DNA of 64,000 bases from Conexibacter woesei Iso977N (GTDB taxonomy: Bacteria; Actinomycetota; Thermoleophilia; Solirubrobacterales; Solirubrobacteraceae). The stretch lies in the NCBI RefSeq assembly GCF_000424625.1, contig NZ_AUKG01000002.1, positions 682,001-746,000 on the forward strand, written 5' to 3'. The notes beneath the pieces were generated by a model, which saw only the letters and a list, made by a program, of their open reading frames with translations, was not told the origin of the DNA and searched no databases. This document shows positions 39,649 through 49,058 of the stretch, in pieces (the stretch's first letter is position 1; each line of letters begins with the position of its first letter). Position numbers and translations under genes: made by a program.

Positions 39649-41858
39649 TCCTCCAACAACTCGCGCAGGGCGGCCGGGTCGGTGACCGGCCGCCGGCAGG
39701 CGAAGCGCTCGCAGACGTAGGCCGCCGCGGCGCCGTCGACCGGGGTCCGGCCGTCCATCAGCGGGACGCCGTCGCCGGGCGAGCCGGCGAGGACGAGCCC
39801 CGGCCGCAGCCGTTCCCGGACGACCGCGGCGAGGGGCGCGAGGGGCGAGGCGGGCGGAGCCGCGGCGTCGGAGGGTGAGGCGGCGGCGTCGGGCGAAGGC
39901 GCGGCGCCGGAGGATGACGCGGCGGCCTCAGGCGCCGCGAGGGCGACTTCGCGGGAGGGGTGGATCGCGAGGTCGAGGGCTACGAGGGCGTAGGCGAAGG
40001 CCTGCGGGTGCGTGCCCATGAGGGGGGCGACGAGGCGGAGGTGGGACTCGGCGGCGTCCGCGTACTTGGACTCGCCGGTGAACGCCGCGAGGCGGAGCAG
40101 GCCGACCGCGGCGGACGACGATCCCGACGGGGTCGGGTGGTCCTCGATGTCGCGGCGGCGGACGAGCAGCTCCTCGTGGTCGTCGGACGTGGAGAAGAAG
40201 CCGCCGTGCTCGGGCTCGGAGAAGTGCTCCAACATACGGTCGCCGAGACCCTGCGCGAGCGCGAACCAGCGCGGGTCGAAGGTCGACTCGTAGACCTTCA
40301 GGAACGCCTCCAGCAGGTAGGCGTGGTCCTCCAGGTACCCGTTGAGCTTCGCGGCGCCGTCCTTCCAGGTGCGCAGGACGCGGCCGTCATCCATCAGCGA
40401 GTCCGCGACGAACCCCGCCGCCCCGGTCGCGATCGAGATGTAGTCCTCGCGCCCGAGGACCGCGCCCGCCTCGGCGAACGCGCTGATCGCCAGCGCGTTC
40501 CAGGACGCGAGGCGCTTGTCGTCCAGCCCCGGCCGGACCCGCGGTGCGCGGGCGGCGAACAGCGCGCTCCGGATCCGCTCCCGGACCTCCGGCGCCGGCT
40601 CCGGCCCGCGCCCCGTCAGGACGTTGAGGCCGGGCGCCGGGTGGTGCGGGTCGACGAAGTTGCCGTCATCGGTCGCGCCCAGCCACGCCAGCGCCGCCTC
40701 GACGTCGCCCGCGGAGGAACGCGAGCCGGGCGCGGCGTCGTCGCCGGGCGCAGTGGCGGCGTCGGGCGCAGTGGCGGCGCCGGGCGCCGCGTCGCCGCCG
40801 GGAGCGTCCCCGCCGGCCGCAGCGGCAGCGGCCTCGAGCACCTCGCGCAGCTCCGCGACCGTCCACACGTAGAACCTGCCCTCGACACCCTCGGAGTCCG
40901 CGTCCAGCGCCGCGTAGAACCCGCCCTCCGGGCCGCGGAGCTCGCGGGCGATGAAGTCGAGCGTCTCCTCGCACACGCGGCGGAACAGGCGGTCGCCGGT
41001 CATCTGCCAACCGTGCAGGTACGCCCGCGCGAGCAGCGCGTTGTCGTACAACATCTTCTCGAAGTGCGGGACGGTCCACTCGCCATCGACGGCGTAGCGG
41101 GCGAAGCCGCCGCCGATCTGGTCGTAGATCCCGCCGCGGGCCATGGCACGCAACGTCGCGCCGGCCATGTCACCCGCCTTGGCCGCCCAGGACCCGCCAC
41201 GCGCTGCGACCGTCCACAACAACAACAACGAAGCCGACGGCGGGAACTTCGGCGCGCCGCCGAAGCCGCCCTCGGCCGCGTCGAACGCGGCGCGCAGGTT
41301 GCGCACGGCGTCGTCCAGCGGCTCGCGACCCAACGCATCCGGCGACGGCCGCAGCGACGTGGTCGAGCCCAGGCGCTCCGCCATCCGCGCACCCGCCGCC
41401 TCGATCTCCCCGCGCTTGTCCCGCCACGCGTCCGCGACCGCCTCCAGCACCGCCGGCCACGCCGGCATGCCCTGCCGCGGTCCCGGCGGGAAGTACGTCC
41501 CGCCGTAGAACGGCACCTGGTCCGGCGTCAAGAACACGTTCAACGGCCAGCCGCCGTGGCCGGTCATCATCTGGACGGCCTCCATGGCAATGGCATCAAC
41601 ATCCGGCCGCTCCTCGCGGTCGACCTTGACGCACACGAACCACCTGTTCATCAACTCGGCCACCGCCGGGTCCTCGAACGACTCGCGCTCCATGACGTGG
41701 CACCAGTGACACGCCGAGTACCCGATGGACACCAACAACGGCCGTCCGGACTCCCGCGCCTCGCGCAGCGCCTCCGGACCCCACGGCCGCCAGTCGACCG
41801 GGTTGTCCTTGTGCTGCAACAAGTAGGGGGACGACTCGTGTGCCAGCGCGTTGGCCAT
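39645..41858 (-). CDS. DUF255 (YyaL/SSP411) thioredoxin-like domain protein
   Basis: 737 residues. N-terminal thioredoxin-like domain: [40 protein letters not shown] (C-x-x-C in ACHWC), [20 protein letters not shown] and [20 protein letters not shown]; this is the spermatogenesis-associated SSP411/YyaL family. The rest is an (alpha/alpha)6 barrel ([35 protein letters not shown]). Two Ala/Asp-rich, probably disordered inserts (about residues 345-375 and 650-690) are unusual. The family is widespread and its reaction is not settled. Stop codon overlaps that of glnA. Confidence 0.9.
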   Translation of the reverse strand: MANALAHESSPYLLQHKDNPVDWRPWGPEALREARESGRPLLVSIGYSACHWCHVMERESFEDPAVAELMNRWFVCVKVDREERPDVDAIAMEAVQMMTGHGGWPLNVFLTPDQVPFYGGTYFPPGPRQGMPAWPAVLEAVADAWRDKRGEIEAAGARMAERLGSTTSLRPSPDALGREPLDDAVRNLRAAFDAAEGGFGGAPKFPPSASLLLLWTVAARGGSWAAKAGDMAGATLRAMARGGIYDQIGGGFARYAVDGEWTVPHFEKMLYDNALLARAYLHGWQMTGDRLFRRVCEETLDFIARELRGPEGGFYAALDADSEGVEGRFYVWTVAELREVLEAAAAAAGGDAPGGDAAPGAATAPDAATAPGDDAAPGSRSSAGDVEAALAWLGATDDGNFVDPHHPAPGLNVLTGRGPEPAPEVRERIRSALFAARAPRVRPGLDDKRLASWNALAISAFAEAGAVLGREDYISIATGAAGFVADSLMDDGRVLRTWKDGAAKLNGYLEDHAYLLEAFLKVYESTFDPRWFALAQGLGDRMLEHFSEPEHGGFFSTSDDHEELLVRRRDIEDHPTPSGSSSAAVGLLRLAAFTGESKYADAAESHLRLVAPLMGTHPQAFAYALVALDLAIHPSREVALAAPEAAASSSGAAPSPDAAASPSDAAAPPASPLAPLAAVVRERLRPGLVLAGSPGDGVPLMDGRTPVDGAAAAYVCERFACRRPVTDPAALRELLED

Positions 41859-41890
41859 GGGCAGACGCTAGCGCTCGCCCGCCGCCCGCC

Positions 41891-43864
41891 CTACCGGATC
41901 GGCTTGTGCGCCCTCGCCAGCGCCTCGGCGACCGTCGGGAGCCCCGACGCTCCCACCGACGCCGTGCCCGCGATCCGCACCTTGCGCCCGTTCAGCCGTC
42001 CCGAGACCGAGCCGCCGCCGGCGACCAGGCGCAGCGTCCCGGCCAGCGCGCCGCCGCCGTGGACCGTCACGTTCGCGACGCCCTTCCGGGTCACCTTCCC
42101 GGACACCACGATGCCCGGCACGTACTGGTACTTGTTCAGCTTGTAGGACCCGTCCGCGCTGACCGTCACGTTGCCCGCGCGCAGGCCGCCGACGTGCTTC
42201 GGCACCGCGTCGAACGCGAGCACGTCACCGACGATCTGGTACCGCGCGTCGTTCAGGGTCTCCTTGACGGCGTTGATCGTCCGCGTCGTCCTCGACTTGC
42301 CGGTGACCCTGCTGAACCGCGTCGGCGGCTTGATCGTCACCGGGTACGGGTTCGGCTCGGCCCTGCACGGTCCCGCGGTCCCGCCGCCGAAGAACGCGGC
42401 CAGCGCGCCCTGCGTGCAGGCGCTGTTGTCCGACGCGTCGCTGGTCGTGGTCGAGTGCCCCGTCCACGGCACCTCGACGACCTGCGCCCCCGGGATCTGC
42501 GCGCCGACGGCCTGGGCGTCGCCGATCGGCGTCCGGACGTCCATCTGCCCGTCGAGGACCAGCGTGCGCACGCCCGGCAGCGCGGCGACGGGCGCCGGCG
42601 CGGCGCTCGCGTCCGGCCACCCGAGGCACGCCGGGATCGCCCCGGACGCGGTCAGCCCCGCGGTCGTGCTGAACGGCCCGAACGAGCCGGCCGGGAGCGC
42701 ATGAGCGGCCGCGATGATCTCCGACTGGCGCTGGTCGACGCCGGCGTTGCGCGTCCACGCGAACGGGGACTCCTCGCAGGTCGTCGCGAGGTACAGCGCC
42801 TCCGAGATGTCGTCCTCGGTCGCCTGGTGGGTGACGCCACCGACGCCCGCGCGAGCGCGAGCACCCTGGTAGCCCACCGTGAGCCCCTCCGACCGCACGA
42901 CCAGCCGCGCCAGCGGTGTCGCGTCGCCCCTCAACGCGGCGCGCATGGATCCGGGCAGCTCCGAGCGCAGCAGCGGGTTGAGGTCACCGGCGATCAGGAT
43001 GTTCAAGAGGTCGGACTCCTGGATCCCGCCCGGGATCCGCGCCTTGATGCCGCTCGACGCCACCGCGCGGGCCGACAGCGGCCTCCTGTTGAGGCGCTTG
43101 ACCAGCGCGGTCAGGTCCCTCGTGACGCTCTGCGTCGCGTGCTCGCACGCGTGGTTCGCGCACAGCTCGCTCAGGACGCGCGGGATCGCCGTCAGCGTCG
43201 AGCGGGAGAACGGGTCCGGGCCGTCGGTCCTGACCACGCTGTCCAGCACCAGCGCCTCGACGTTCTGCGGGTACGCCGCCGCGTACTCCTCGGCGACCTT
43301 GGTCCCGTACGACACGCCGTACAACACCAACTTGCTGTACCCGCCCGCGATCCGCAGCGCCTCGATGTCGGCCACCGAGTCCGCCGTCCGGTAGAAGCCG
43401 CGCCCCGCGCCGAGCTCCGTCGCGCAGCCGGCCGAGCGCTGGGACTGCGAGCGCAGCGACGGGTCGCTCAGCGACCTGCACCTCAGCGGCCCGGACCTGC
43501 CGGTGCCGCGCTGGTCGAAGACGAGCAGGTCGCGCGTCGCGAGCGCCGGCGCCATGATCTTCGCGAAGTCCTCGGCCAGCGGCACCGCCGACTGGCCCGG
43601 CCCGCCGGCCAGCGGGACGAGCGCCACGCCGCCCGGGTTCGACGACGCCGCCACGCGCGTGACGTCGAGCGAGACGGTCCCCGGGACCGCGCCGGAGCGG
43701 TCGAGCGGGACGTCGACCCTGGCGCACTGGAAGCCGGTCGGCGTGCATGCCGCCCACGGGATCGCCGCCGAGGCGTTCGCGGCGAAGGCCACGCACAGGA
43801 AGAGGCCCAGCGCGATCGCCGGGACCAACGCGCGGGCAGGGGAGGACAGGCGATGAGCGGGCAT
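41891..43864 (-). CDS. Secreted alpha/beta hydrolase (TAP-like C-terminus) with extra beta domain
   Basis: 657 residues with a signal peptide (core around residues 13-33). The catalytic domain has VFDQRGTGRSG, nucleophile Ser185 in YGVSYGTK, the acid in LVLDGQMDVRTP, and His in VPWTGHSTT: the layout of secreted tripeptidyl aminopeptidases (SlpD/SlpE, TAP-like C-terminal cap). After it, an extra beta-rich region of about 140 residues (GGLRAGNVTVSADGSYKL, VTVHGGGALAGTLRLVAGGG) is not part of the enzyme. It likely trims exported peptides. ATG at 43864; a TTG one codon upstream is less likely. Confidence 0.85.
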   Translation of the reverse strand: MPAHRLSSPARALVPAIALGLFLCVAFAANASAAIPWAACTPTGFQCARVDVPLDRSGAVPGTVSLDVTRVAASSNPGGVALVPLAGGPGQSAVPLAEDFAKIMAPALATRDLLVFDQRGTGRSGPLRCRSLSDPSLRSQSQRSAGCATELGAGRGFYRTADSVADIEALRIAGGYSKLVLYGVSYGTKVAEEYAAAYPQNVEALVLDSVVRTDGPDPFSRSTLTAIPRVLSELCANHACEHATQSVTRDLTALVKRLNRRPLSARAVASSGIKARIPGGIQESDLLNILIAGDLNPLLRSELPGSMRAALRGDATPLARLVVRSEGLTVGYQGARARAGVGGVTHQATEDDISEALYLATTCEESPFAWTRNAGVDQRQSEIIAAAHALPAGSFGPFSTTAGLTASGAIPACLGWPDASAAPAPVAALPGVRTLVLDGQMDVRTPIGDAQAVGAQIPGAQVVEVPWTGHSTTTSDASDNSACTQGALAAFFGGGTAGPCRAEPNPYPVTIKPPTRFSRVTGKSRTTRTINAVKETLNDARYQIVGDVLAFDAVPKHVGGLRAGNVTVSADGSYKLNKYQYVPGIVVSGKVTRKGVANVTVHGGGALAGTLRLVAGGGSVSGRLNGRKVRIAGTASVGASGLPTVAEALARAHKPIR

Positions 43865-43916
43865 CAAGCGCGGACGGTAGCGTCAGTACCTGAAAAGCGT
43901 CGAAGGGAAACAGAAG

Positions 43917-44306
43917 GTGACCTCTCCAGAACGTCAGCCGATCACCGCAGGTGACGCGCCCGCGGCCGTCGGGCCGTACAGCCACGCCGTCAAGTCCGGC
44001 GGGTTCCTGTTCCTCAGCGGTCAGACGCCGCTGGACCCGGCGACCGGGAAGCTCGTCGAGGGCGACATCGGCGAGCACACGCGCCAGTGCCTGCGCAACC
44101 TCACCGCGGTCTGCGAGGCGGCCGGCGCGTCGCTGAGCAACGCCGTGCGCTGCGGGATCTACGTGACCGACATCTCCACCTTCGGCGACGTCAACGCCGC
44201 CTACGCGGAGTACTTCCCGGAGAACCCGCCCGCGCGCTCGACGATCGGCGTCGCGTCGCTGCCGGTCGGCGCGCAGGTCGAGATCGACGCGATCGTCGCG
44301 CTGTAA
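43917..44306 (+). CDS. ridA: RidA/YjgF family enamine/imine deaminase
   Basis: 129 residues. Characteristic GPYSHAVKSGGFLFLSGQ, then ACEAAGA-type helix, VRCGIYVTDISTFGDVNAAY, and the active-site Arg in PARSTIGVASLPVGAQVEI. RidA hydrolyses reactive enamines such as 2-aminoacrylate released by PLP enzymes. It is followed directly by a threonine dehydratase gene, exactly the enzyme whose by-products it clears. GTG start with GAAGGG at 43902-43907. Confidence 0.93.
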   Translation: MTSPERQPITAGDAPAAVGPYSHAVKSGGFLFLSGQTPLDPATGKLVEGDIGEHTRQCLRNLTAVCEAAGASLSNAVRCGIYVTDISTFGDVNAAYAEYFPENPPARSTIGVASLPVGAQVEIDAIVAL

Positions 44307-44388
44307 CGGACGAGGCATCACTACGTCCGCCACCGACATCACCGTCACCGCCGACGACGTCGCGCGCGCCCGCGCCGCGATCGGCGAC

Positions 44389-45558
44389 GTGGCGCGCCGG
44401 ACCCCGGTCCTGCCGTCCGCCACGCTCTCCGAGCGCACGGGCGGCGACGTCGTCCTGAAGGCCGAGTCGCTGCAGCGCACCGGCGCGTTCAAGCTGCGCG
44501 GCGCGCTGAGCAAGCTGCACGCGCTCGGCGAGGGCTGCGCGTCCGGCGTGGTGTGCGGCAGCGCGGGCAACCACGCGCAGGCGCTGGCCTTCGCGGCCCG
44601 CGCGCGCGGGGTGCCGTGCGAGGTCTTCATGCCCGACGGCGCGCCGATCGCGAAGGTCGAGGCGACCGCCGCGCTCGGCGCCCGGGTGATCCTGGGTGGG
44701 TCGAGCGTCGACGACTGCCTCGTCCTCGCGCGTGAGCGCGCCGCCGAGGCCGGGATGGCGTTCGTGCACCCGTTCGACGATCCCGACATCGTCGCGGGCC
44801 AGGGCACGCTCGGGTTGGAGCTCCTGGAGGACATCCCGGACCTCGCGACGGTCGTCGTCCCGGTCGGCGGCGGCGGGCTGGCGTCCGGCGTCGCGATCGC
44901 GGTGAAGTCGGCGCGTCCGGACGTCCGGGTCGTGGGTGTGCAGGTCGAGACGGTCGCGGCATATCCGGCGTCGTTGCGGGCCGGGACGCCGATCGGCGTC
45001 GACAGCGCGCTGACGATCGCCGACGGCATCGCGGTCAAGAAGCCGGGCGAGCTGACGCTGCGCCTGATCGGGCAGTGGCTGGACGACGTCGTCGTGGTCT
45101 CCGAGGACGCGGTCGCCGAGGCGATGGTGATGTTGTTGGAGAAGGCCAAGCTGGTGGTCGAGGGCGCGGGCGCAGTCGGCGTCGCGGCGCTGCTCGGCGG
45201 GCAGGTCGAGGCCGCCAGGACCGGGACGACCTGCGCGATCCTGAGCGGCGGCAACGTCGACGCCGGGCTGCTCGCCGCGGTCGCGAGGCGCAACGAGACC
45301 GAGGCGGGGCGCCGGCGCGTCCTGCTCACGCGTGTCCCGGACCGCCCGGGCGCGCTCGCGGCGCTCCTGGACTGCGTGGCGAACGAGGGCGCGAACATCG
45401 TCGACGTCGCGCACATGCGCGAGGGGATCGGCCTGCACGTGCGCGAGACCGGCGTCCAGCTGACGATCGAGACGCGCTCGCGCGAGCACGCCGACACCGT
45501 CGTCGCGGCGATCCGCGCGGCGGGCTACGGCGTCTCGCAGCACCCGGAAGCCGAATAG
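44389..45558 (+). CDS. Threonine ammonia-lyase (threonine dehydratase) with ACT domain
   Basis: 389 residues from the GTG at 44389. PLP-binding Lys35 in QRTGAFKLRGAL; SAGNHAQALAFAAR and the phosphate loop VPVGGGGLASGVAI. C-terminal ACT domain (LLTRVPDRPGALAALLDCVA) for feedback control, as in IlvA/TdcB-type short forms. It makes 2-oxobutanoate and ammonia from threonine. The sequence before the GTG (TVTADDVARARAAIGDVARR) is the normal first helix of the family, but no ATG, GTG or TTG lies in that frame before 44389. The true start may be a rare codon such as ACG 44323 or ATC 44317, behind GGACGAGG (44308-44315). Confidence 0.88.
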   Translation: MARRTPVLPSATLSERTGGDVVLKAESLQRTGAFKLRGALSKLHALGEGCASGVVCGSAGNHAQALAFAARARGVPCEVFMPDGAPIAKVEATAALGARVILGGSSVDDCLVLARERAAEAGMAFVHPFDDPDIVAGQGTLGLELLEDIPDLATVVVPVGGGGLASGVAIAVKSARPDVRVVGVQVETVAAYPASLRAGTPIGVDSALTIADGIAVKKPGELTLRLIGQWLDDVVVVSEDAVAEAMVMLLEKAKLVVEGAGAVGVAALLGGQVEAARTGTTCAILSGGNVDAGLLAAVARRNETEAGRRRVLLTRVPDRPGALAALLDCVANEGANIVDVAHMREGIGLHVRETGVQLTIETRSREHADTVVAAIRAAGYGVSQHPEAE

Positions 45559-45618
45559 CGCTCGTAGCGGGAAAGCCCGCCCGGTCCCTCCGAGCCGTGT
45601 GCTTGCATCCTCGACCCC

Positions 45619-46869
45619 ATGTCCCAGGTCGACAAGCTCCAGCAGGCTGAAGAAGACCTCGCGCAGATGCGCGAGGAGGCCGCGAAGGCCGCCAAGGAGG
45701 AGGCCCGCCAGGACCTCCAGAAGGCGCCGTTGAGCGACACGGCGAAGAAGGCGCACCAGAGCGTGGTCGCGCCGCTCTCGCAGGTCAAGACGATGGTCAA
45801 CATGCGCGTCGGCCAGCTGCCCGACCTGCACGAGCTGGCCGTGTCGATCAAGGAGACCGGGCTGCTGCACCCGCCGCTGGTGCGCGCCACCGGCGACGAC
45901 GACACGCCCTACGAGCTGCTCGCCGGCCGCCGCCGGTTCGGCGCGATGACGCTGCTCGACGAGGCCGAGGGCGCGCGCGAGGACTGGCGCTTCACGCTCA
46001 TCGACGGCATCTCCAAGCGCGAGGCGCTGACGATGCAGTTCGCCGAGAACTTCCACCAGTCCAAGCCGGAGCCGGTGCAGTTCGCGCGCGCTGCCCGCGC
46101 GATCATGGCCGAGGATCCGTCGCTGACCGCGGCCGAGGTGTCCCGGCTGGTCGGCGCGCCGCTGGCGTGGACGCGCAAGTCGCTGAAGCTGCTGGACCTG
46201 CCGGAGGGCGTGGTGACGCGCGTCGAGGAGGGCGACCTGTCGTTCACGGTCGCCGACATCGTCCGGCGCGGGATCGCCCGCGGCGATGTGAGTGCCGAAG
46301 AGGCGACCGAGCTGGTCGAGCAGGCGACCAAGGGCGAGATCTCGACCGCCGGGTTGAAGCTCGGCGTCGGCTACGTGCCGCCCAAGCCGAAGAACTACGA
46401 GGAGGAGTCGAGGAAGCTCGACGAGGCGCGCTGGGCGGCGAACCGCGAGAAGGGGCTCGGCAAGGACCAGGACGCCGATCAGCGCGACTGGGACGGCGGG
46501 GCTTCGAGCGGCGGCGCCAACGGGTCCCAGGGCGGCCCGATCCGCGACGGCGGCGACCTCGCCGGCGGACCCCAGACGCACCGCATCGTCGCCTCCTTCG
46601 GCGGCGACCGCGACGCGGCCGAGGGCGCGCCGATCGAGGTCGACGTCACCGACCTCGACGCCTACATCCTGGGCCTCGTCCTGTCCCGCGTCGCCACCGC
46701 CGACCACCGCTCCCACCTCGGCGTCGAAGGCGGCCACGAAGCGACGCAGGAGTACGCCTACTCCCTGCACCCCAACCGCCGCCTCGAGGTCCTCCGCGCC
46801 CTGGGCGCCGAGATCCTGGCGAGCGACCCGCTGCCGCCGAAGGCGCTGCGGGCGCTGCTGCCGGCCTAG
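45619..46869 (+). CDS. ParB-like N-terminal domain protein (orphan)
   Basis: 416 residues. A charged coiled N-terminus (LQQAEEDLAQMREEAAKAAK) leads into a ParB/Spo0J NTPase-type domain: GLLHPPLVRATGDDD, YELLAGRRRFGAMTLLDEAE (the GxRR box), and MQFAENFHQSKPEPVQFARA, followed by an HTH (LTAAEVSRLVGAPLAWTRKS). The C-terminal third with a Gly/Asp-rich linker is unique. There is no parA or parS array nearby, so it is not the chromosomal partition gene; ParB-like regulators of this kind bind DNA in other contexts. Its stop overlaps the next, convergent gene by 4 bp. Confidence 0.8.
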   Translation: MSQVDKLQQAEEDLAQMREEAAKAAKEEARQDLQKAPLSDTAKKAHQSVVAPLSQVKTMVNMRVGQLPDLHELAVSIKETGLLHPPLVRATGDDDTPYELLAGRRRFGAMTLLDEAEGAREDWRFTLIDGISKREALTMQFAENFHQSKPEPVQFARAARAIMAEDPSLTAAEVSRLVGAPLAWTRKSLKLLDLPEGVVTRVEEGDLSFTVADIVRRGIARGDVSAEEATELVEQATKGEISTAGLKLGVGYVPPKPKNYEEESRKLDEARWAANREKGLGKDQDADQRDWDGGASSGGANGSQGGPIRDGGDLAGGPQTHRIVASFGGDRDAAEGAPIEVDVTDLDAYILGLVLSRVATADHRSHLGVEGGHEATQEYAYSLHPNRRLEVLRALGAEILASDPLPPKALRALLPA

Positions 46870-47618
46870 GCGTCGCGGCTGCGGCGATCGGTGAGGTCCA
46901 GGCGGGCGGGCGGGGTGCCCGTGCCGCGGATGCGGACGTCGAGGCGGCCGCGCCGGTCGGTCCATACGGCGATCCACACGCCGCCGCCGCTGAGCATGAG
47001 GAAGGACTGCTCGGGGCCGCCGTGGATCGTCGCCGGCAGCGCGGCGGCGACCGCCTCGAGCGCGGCGCGGCCGGCGGTACGGGCGTCGCCGCTCGACGAG
47101 AGGGTCCGTTCGAGCAGGTCACGGGCCTCGCGCTCGGGGTCGTGGATCGGGAACCCGCCTTCGCCACCGGTGACGTCGACCGCCGTGTCGCCTCGGCGCA
47201 GCTCGACCGAGAGCGCCGCGTCCTCATCGCCGCCGACCTGACCGACGTCCGGGTCCGCGCCGAGGGCGTCATCCCAGAGCACGGGCACCTTCGCGCCGCG
47301 AAGCACCCGCGCGTCCCACCCCGCGGGGTTGAAGTCCCAATCCCCGTCCTCGATCTCGCCGAGCGAGACGGACACCCAGCTCTCGCCGTGGTCCGACTCG
47401 GTGGGTGACGCCGGCCGCACCTCCTCGCCCTCGGCGTCCGCGAACACCACCGGCGGCAGCCCGCCGCGCGCGCCGTGGGGCAGCAGGCACGCCCACAGCT
47501 CGCCCGCGACGGTCGCGTCGTGCCACGCGTCATGGAGGTCCTGCACGCGCGCGGAGACGGCGCCGTCGGGCAGGACGCCGCCGACGACCGTCACGTCCGT
47601 ATTGCCGTCCGTCGCCAC
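46866..47618 (-). CDS. Hypothetical protein, 3' part of a frameshifted gene
   Basis: 250 residues from the GTG at 47618. Good codon usage runs in the same frame well upstream of this start, to about 47825 (LDAETAAEWERLGLLTARGG, then LLTLVRPDGIAAGISARRIL), without a start codon. So this is most likely the second half of one gene whose first half lies in another frame (48297-47820). No family is recognised (Trp-rich WVSVSLGEIEDGDWDFNPAG). The end overlaps the ParB-like gene. Confidence 0.6.
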   Translation of the reverse strand: MATDGNTDVTVVGGVLPDGAVSARVQDLHDAWHDATVAGELWACLLPHGARGGLPPVVFADAEGEEVRPASPTESDHGESWVSVSLGEIEDGDWDFNPAGWDARVLRGAKVPVLWDDALGADPDVGQVGGDEDAALSVELRRGDTAVDVTGGEGGFPIHDPEREARDLLERTLSSSGDARTAGRAALEAVAAALPATIHGGPEQSFLMLSGGGVWIAVWTDRRGRLDVRIRGTGTPPARLDLTDRRSRDA

Positions 47619-48297
47619 GCCCGGCCCGACGCCCTGGCCGCCCCTGCGTCGCAGATCGGCCGTGAGGATCCGGCGGGCGCTGATCCCGGCCGCGATGCCG
47701 TCCGGGCGGACGAGCGTGAGCAGCGCGTCGTCGGGTACCGTCGACTCCCCGCCGCCGCGCGCCGTCAGGAGCCCGAGCCGCTCCCACTCGGCCGCCGTCT
47801 CGGCATCGAGCTGCGCGCAGCTGGTCCTCGAGTGGCGTCGCTTGGCCGTCCTCGAAGTCGTCCCAGACGACCGGCACGCCCCAGGCCGCGGCCAGGCGCG
47901 CGGTCAAGGCGTAGAAGAAGACGTGCGCCAGCTCCCACGCGTCGCGCTCGGCGATCAGCGCCAGCAGCGCCTCGCCGGGCTCGCGCAGCGCCGGGTCCGC
48001 GTAGACGTCCGGCCATTCCAGCTCGTGCATCGCGACCTCGTAGGTCCCGACCATCCAAAGGACCTCGCCGGGCGGGACCAGCGACGGCGAACGGGCGGTC
48101 ACGGCCTTGGCGGGCGCGCCCCAGTGCGACGCGTCGGCGCCGTCCCAGTAGACCGGCAGCACGACGGCGACCGCCGGCTCGTCGAGCACGCGCACGTCCG
48201 GCGTCTTGGCCACGTAGGCCGCGGCGACCGCCTCCGCGAGGCGGTCGACCAGAGCTTGCTCATCGTCGTCGATTGCGCGGTGTCCCGGAGCGGTCAC
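47530..48297 (-). CDS. Hypothetical protein, 5' part of a frameshifted gene
   Basis: Only codons from the GTG at 48297 to about 47820 are convincingly coding (ALVDRLAEAVAAAYVAKTPD, WMVGTYEVAMHELEWPDVYA, ELAHVFFYALTARLAAAWGV). After TPLEDQLRA the frame turns into Arg-rich nonsense, while coding continues one frame over in the gene at 46866-47618. Near 47806-47822 a GCGC-rich stretch may have lost or gained a base. Together the two halves would give a protein of about 475 residues of unknown function. Confidence 0.5.
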   Translation of the reverse strand: MTAPGHRAIDDDEQALVDRLAEAVAAAYVAKTPDVRVLDEPAVAVVLPVYWDGADASHWGAPAKAVTARSPSLVPPGEVLWMVGTYEVAMHELEWPDVYADPALREPGEALLALIAERDAWELAHVFFYALTARLAAAWGVPVVWDDFEDGQATPLEDQLRAARCRDGGRVGAARAPDGARRRGVDGTRRRAAHARPPGRHRGRDQRPPDPHGRSATQGRPGRRAGRGDGRQYGRDGRRRRPARRRRLRARAGPP

Positions 48298-48311
48298 GCC
48301 CCGAGCGTGCC

Positions 48312-49058
48312 CTACTCCGGGGTCACGTACGCGCCGGACAGGCCGCCGTCCACGAGGAACGTCGTGGCCGTCATGAAGGACGACTCGTCGCTGGCCAGGA
48401 ACACGACGCCGCCGGCGATCTCCGACGGCCTGCCGAAGCGGCCCATCGGGACGTGGACCAGCCGCCGCGCCGCGCGCTCCGGGTCCTTGGCGAACAGCTC
48501 CTGCAGCAGCGGCGTGTCGATCGGGCCGGGGCACAAGGCGTTGACGCGGACGCCGCGGCGCGCGAACTCCACGCCCAGCTCGCGGGTCAGGGCCAGGACG
48601 CCGCCCTTGGACGCGGTGTAGGAGATCTGCGACGTCGCCGCGCCCATCACCGCCACGAACGACGCGGTGTTGATGACCGACCCGCCGCCGCCCTCGAGCA
48701 GGTGCGGGATCCCGTGCTTGCAGCACAGGAACACCGACTTGAGGTTGACGTCCTGGACCCGCTGCCACGCCTCCAGCGACGTCTCCAGCACGCTCGTGTC
48801 GTCGTCGGGCGAGATGCCGGCGTTGTTGAACAAGATGTCGACGCGCCCGAACTCCTCGGCGACCTGGGCGTACATCTGCTGGACGGCGAACTCCTCGGTG
48901 ACGTCGACCGCCAGCGCCAGGTCGCCCGGCGCGCCCTCGATCAGATCGACCCCTACAACTTTCGCGCCCTCGCGCTGGAAGGCCTCCACGGTGGCGGCGC
49001 CGATCCCGCCCGCCGCGCCGGTGATCACTGCGACCTTGCCTTCGAGACGTCCGGGCAC
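48312..49058 (-). CDS. Short-chain dehydrogenase/reductase
   Basis: 248 residues. TGAAGGIG cofactor motif near residue 14, LFNNAGIS (NNAG), catalytic Ser in VINTASFVAV, YTASKGG (YxxxK) and the C-terminal FLVDGGLSGAY of classical SDRs. Likely NAD(H)-dependent. GTG at 49058 overlaps the stop of the aldehyde dehydrogenase (TAGTG), so it is in the same operon (permease, aldehyde dehydrogenase, SDR) and probably acts in the same pathway. Confidence 0.87.
   Translation of the reverse strand: MPGRLEGKVAVITGAAGGIGAATVEAFQREGAKVVGVDLIEGAPGDLALAVDVTEEFAVQQMYAQVAEEFGRVDILFNNAGISPDDDTSVLETSLEAWQRVQDVNLKSVFLCCKHGIPHLLEGGGGSVINTASFVAVMGAATSQISYTASKGGVLALTRELGVEFARRGVRVNALCPGPIDTPLLQELFAKDPERAARRLVHVPMGRFGRPSEIAGGVVFLASDESSFMTATTFLVDGGLSGAYVTPE

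Noticed and set aside
45619-46869. Chromosomal partition locus (parABS) or origin region
   Set aside because: No parA, no parS-like sites and no dnaA/gidB neighbours; the ParB-like protein stands alone.
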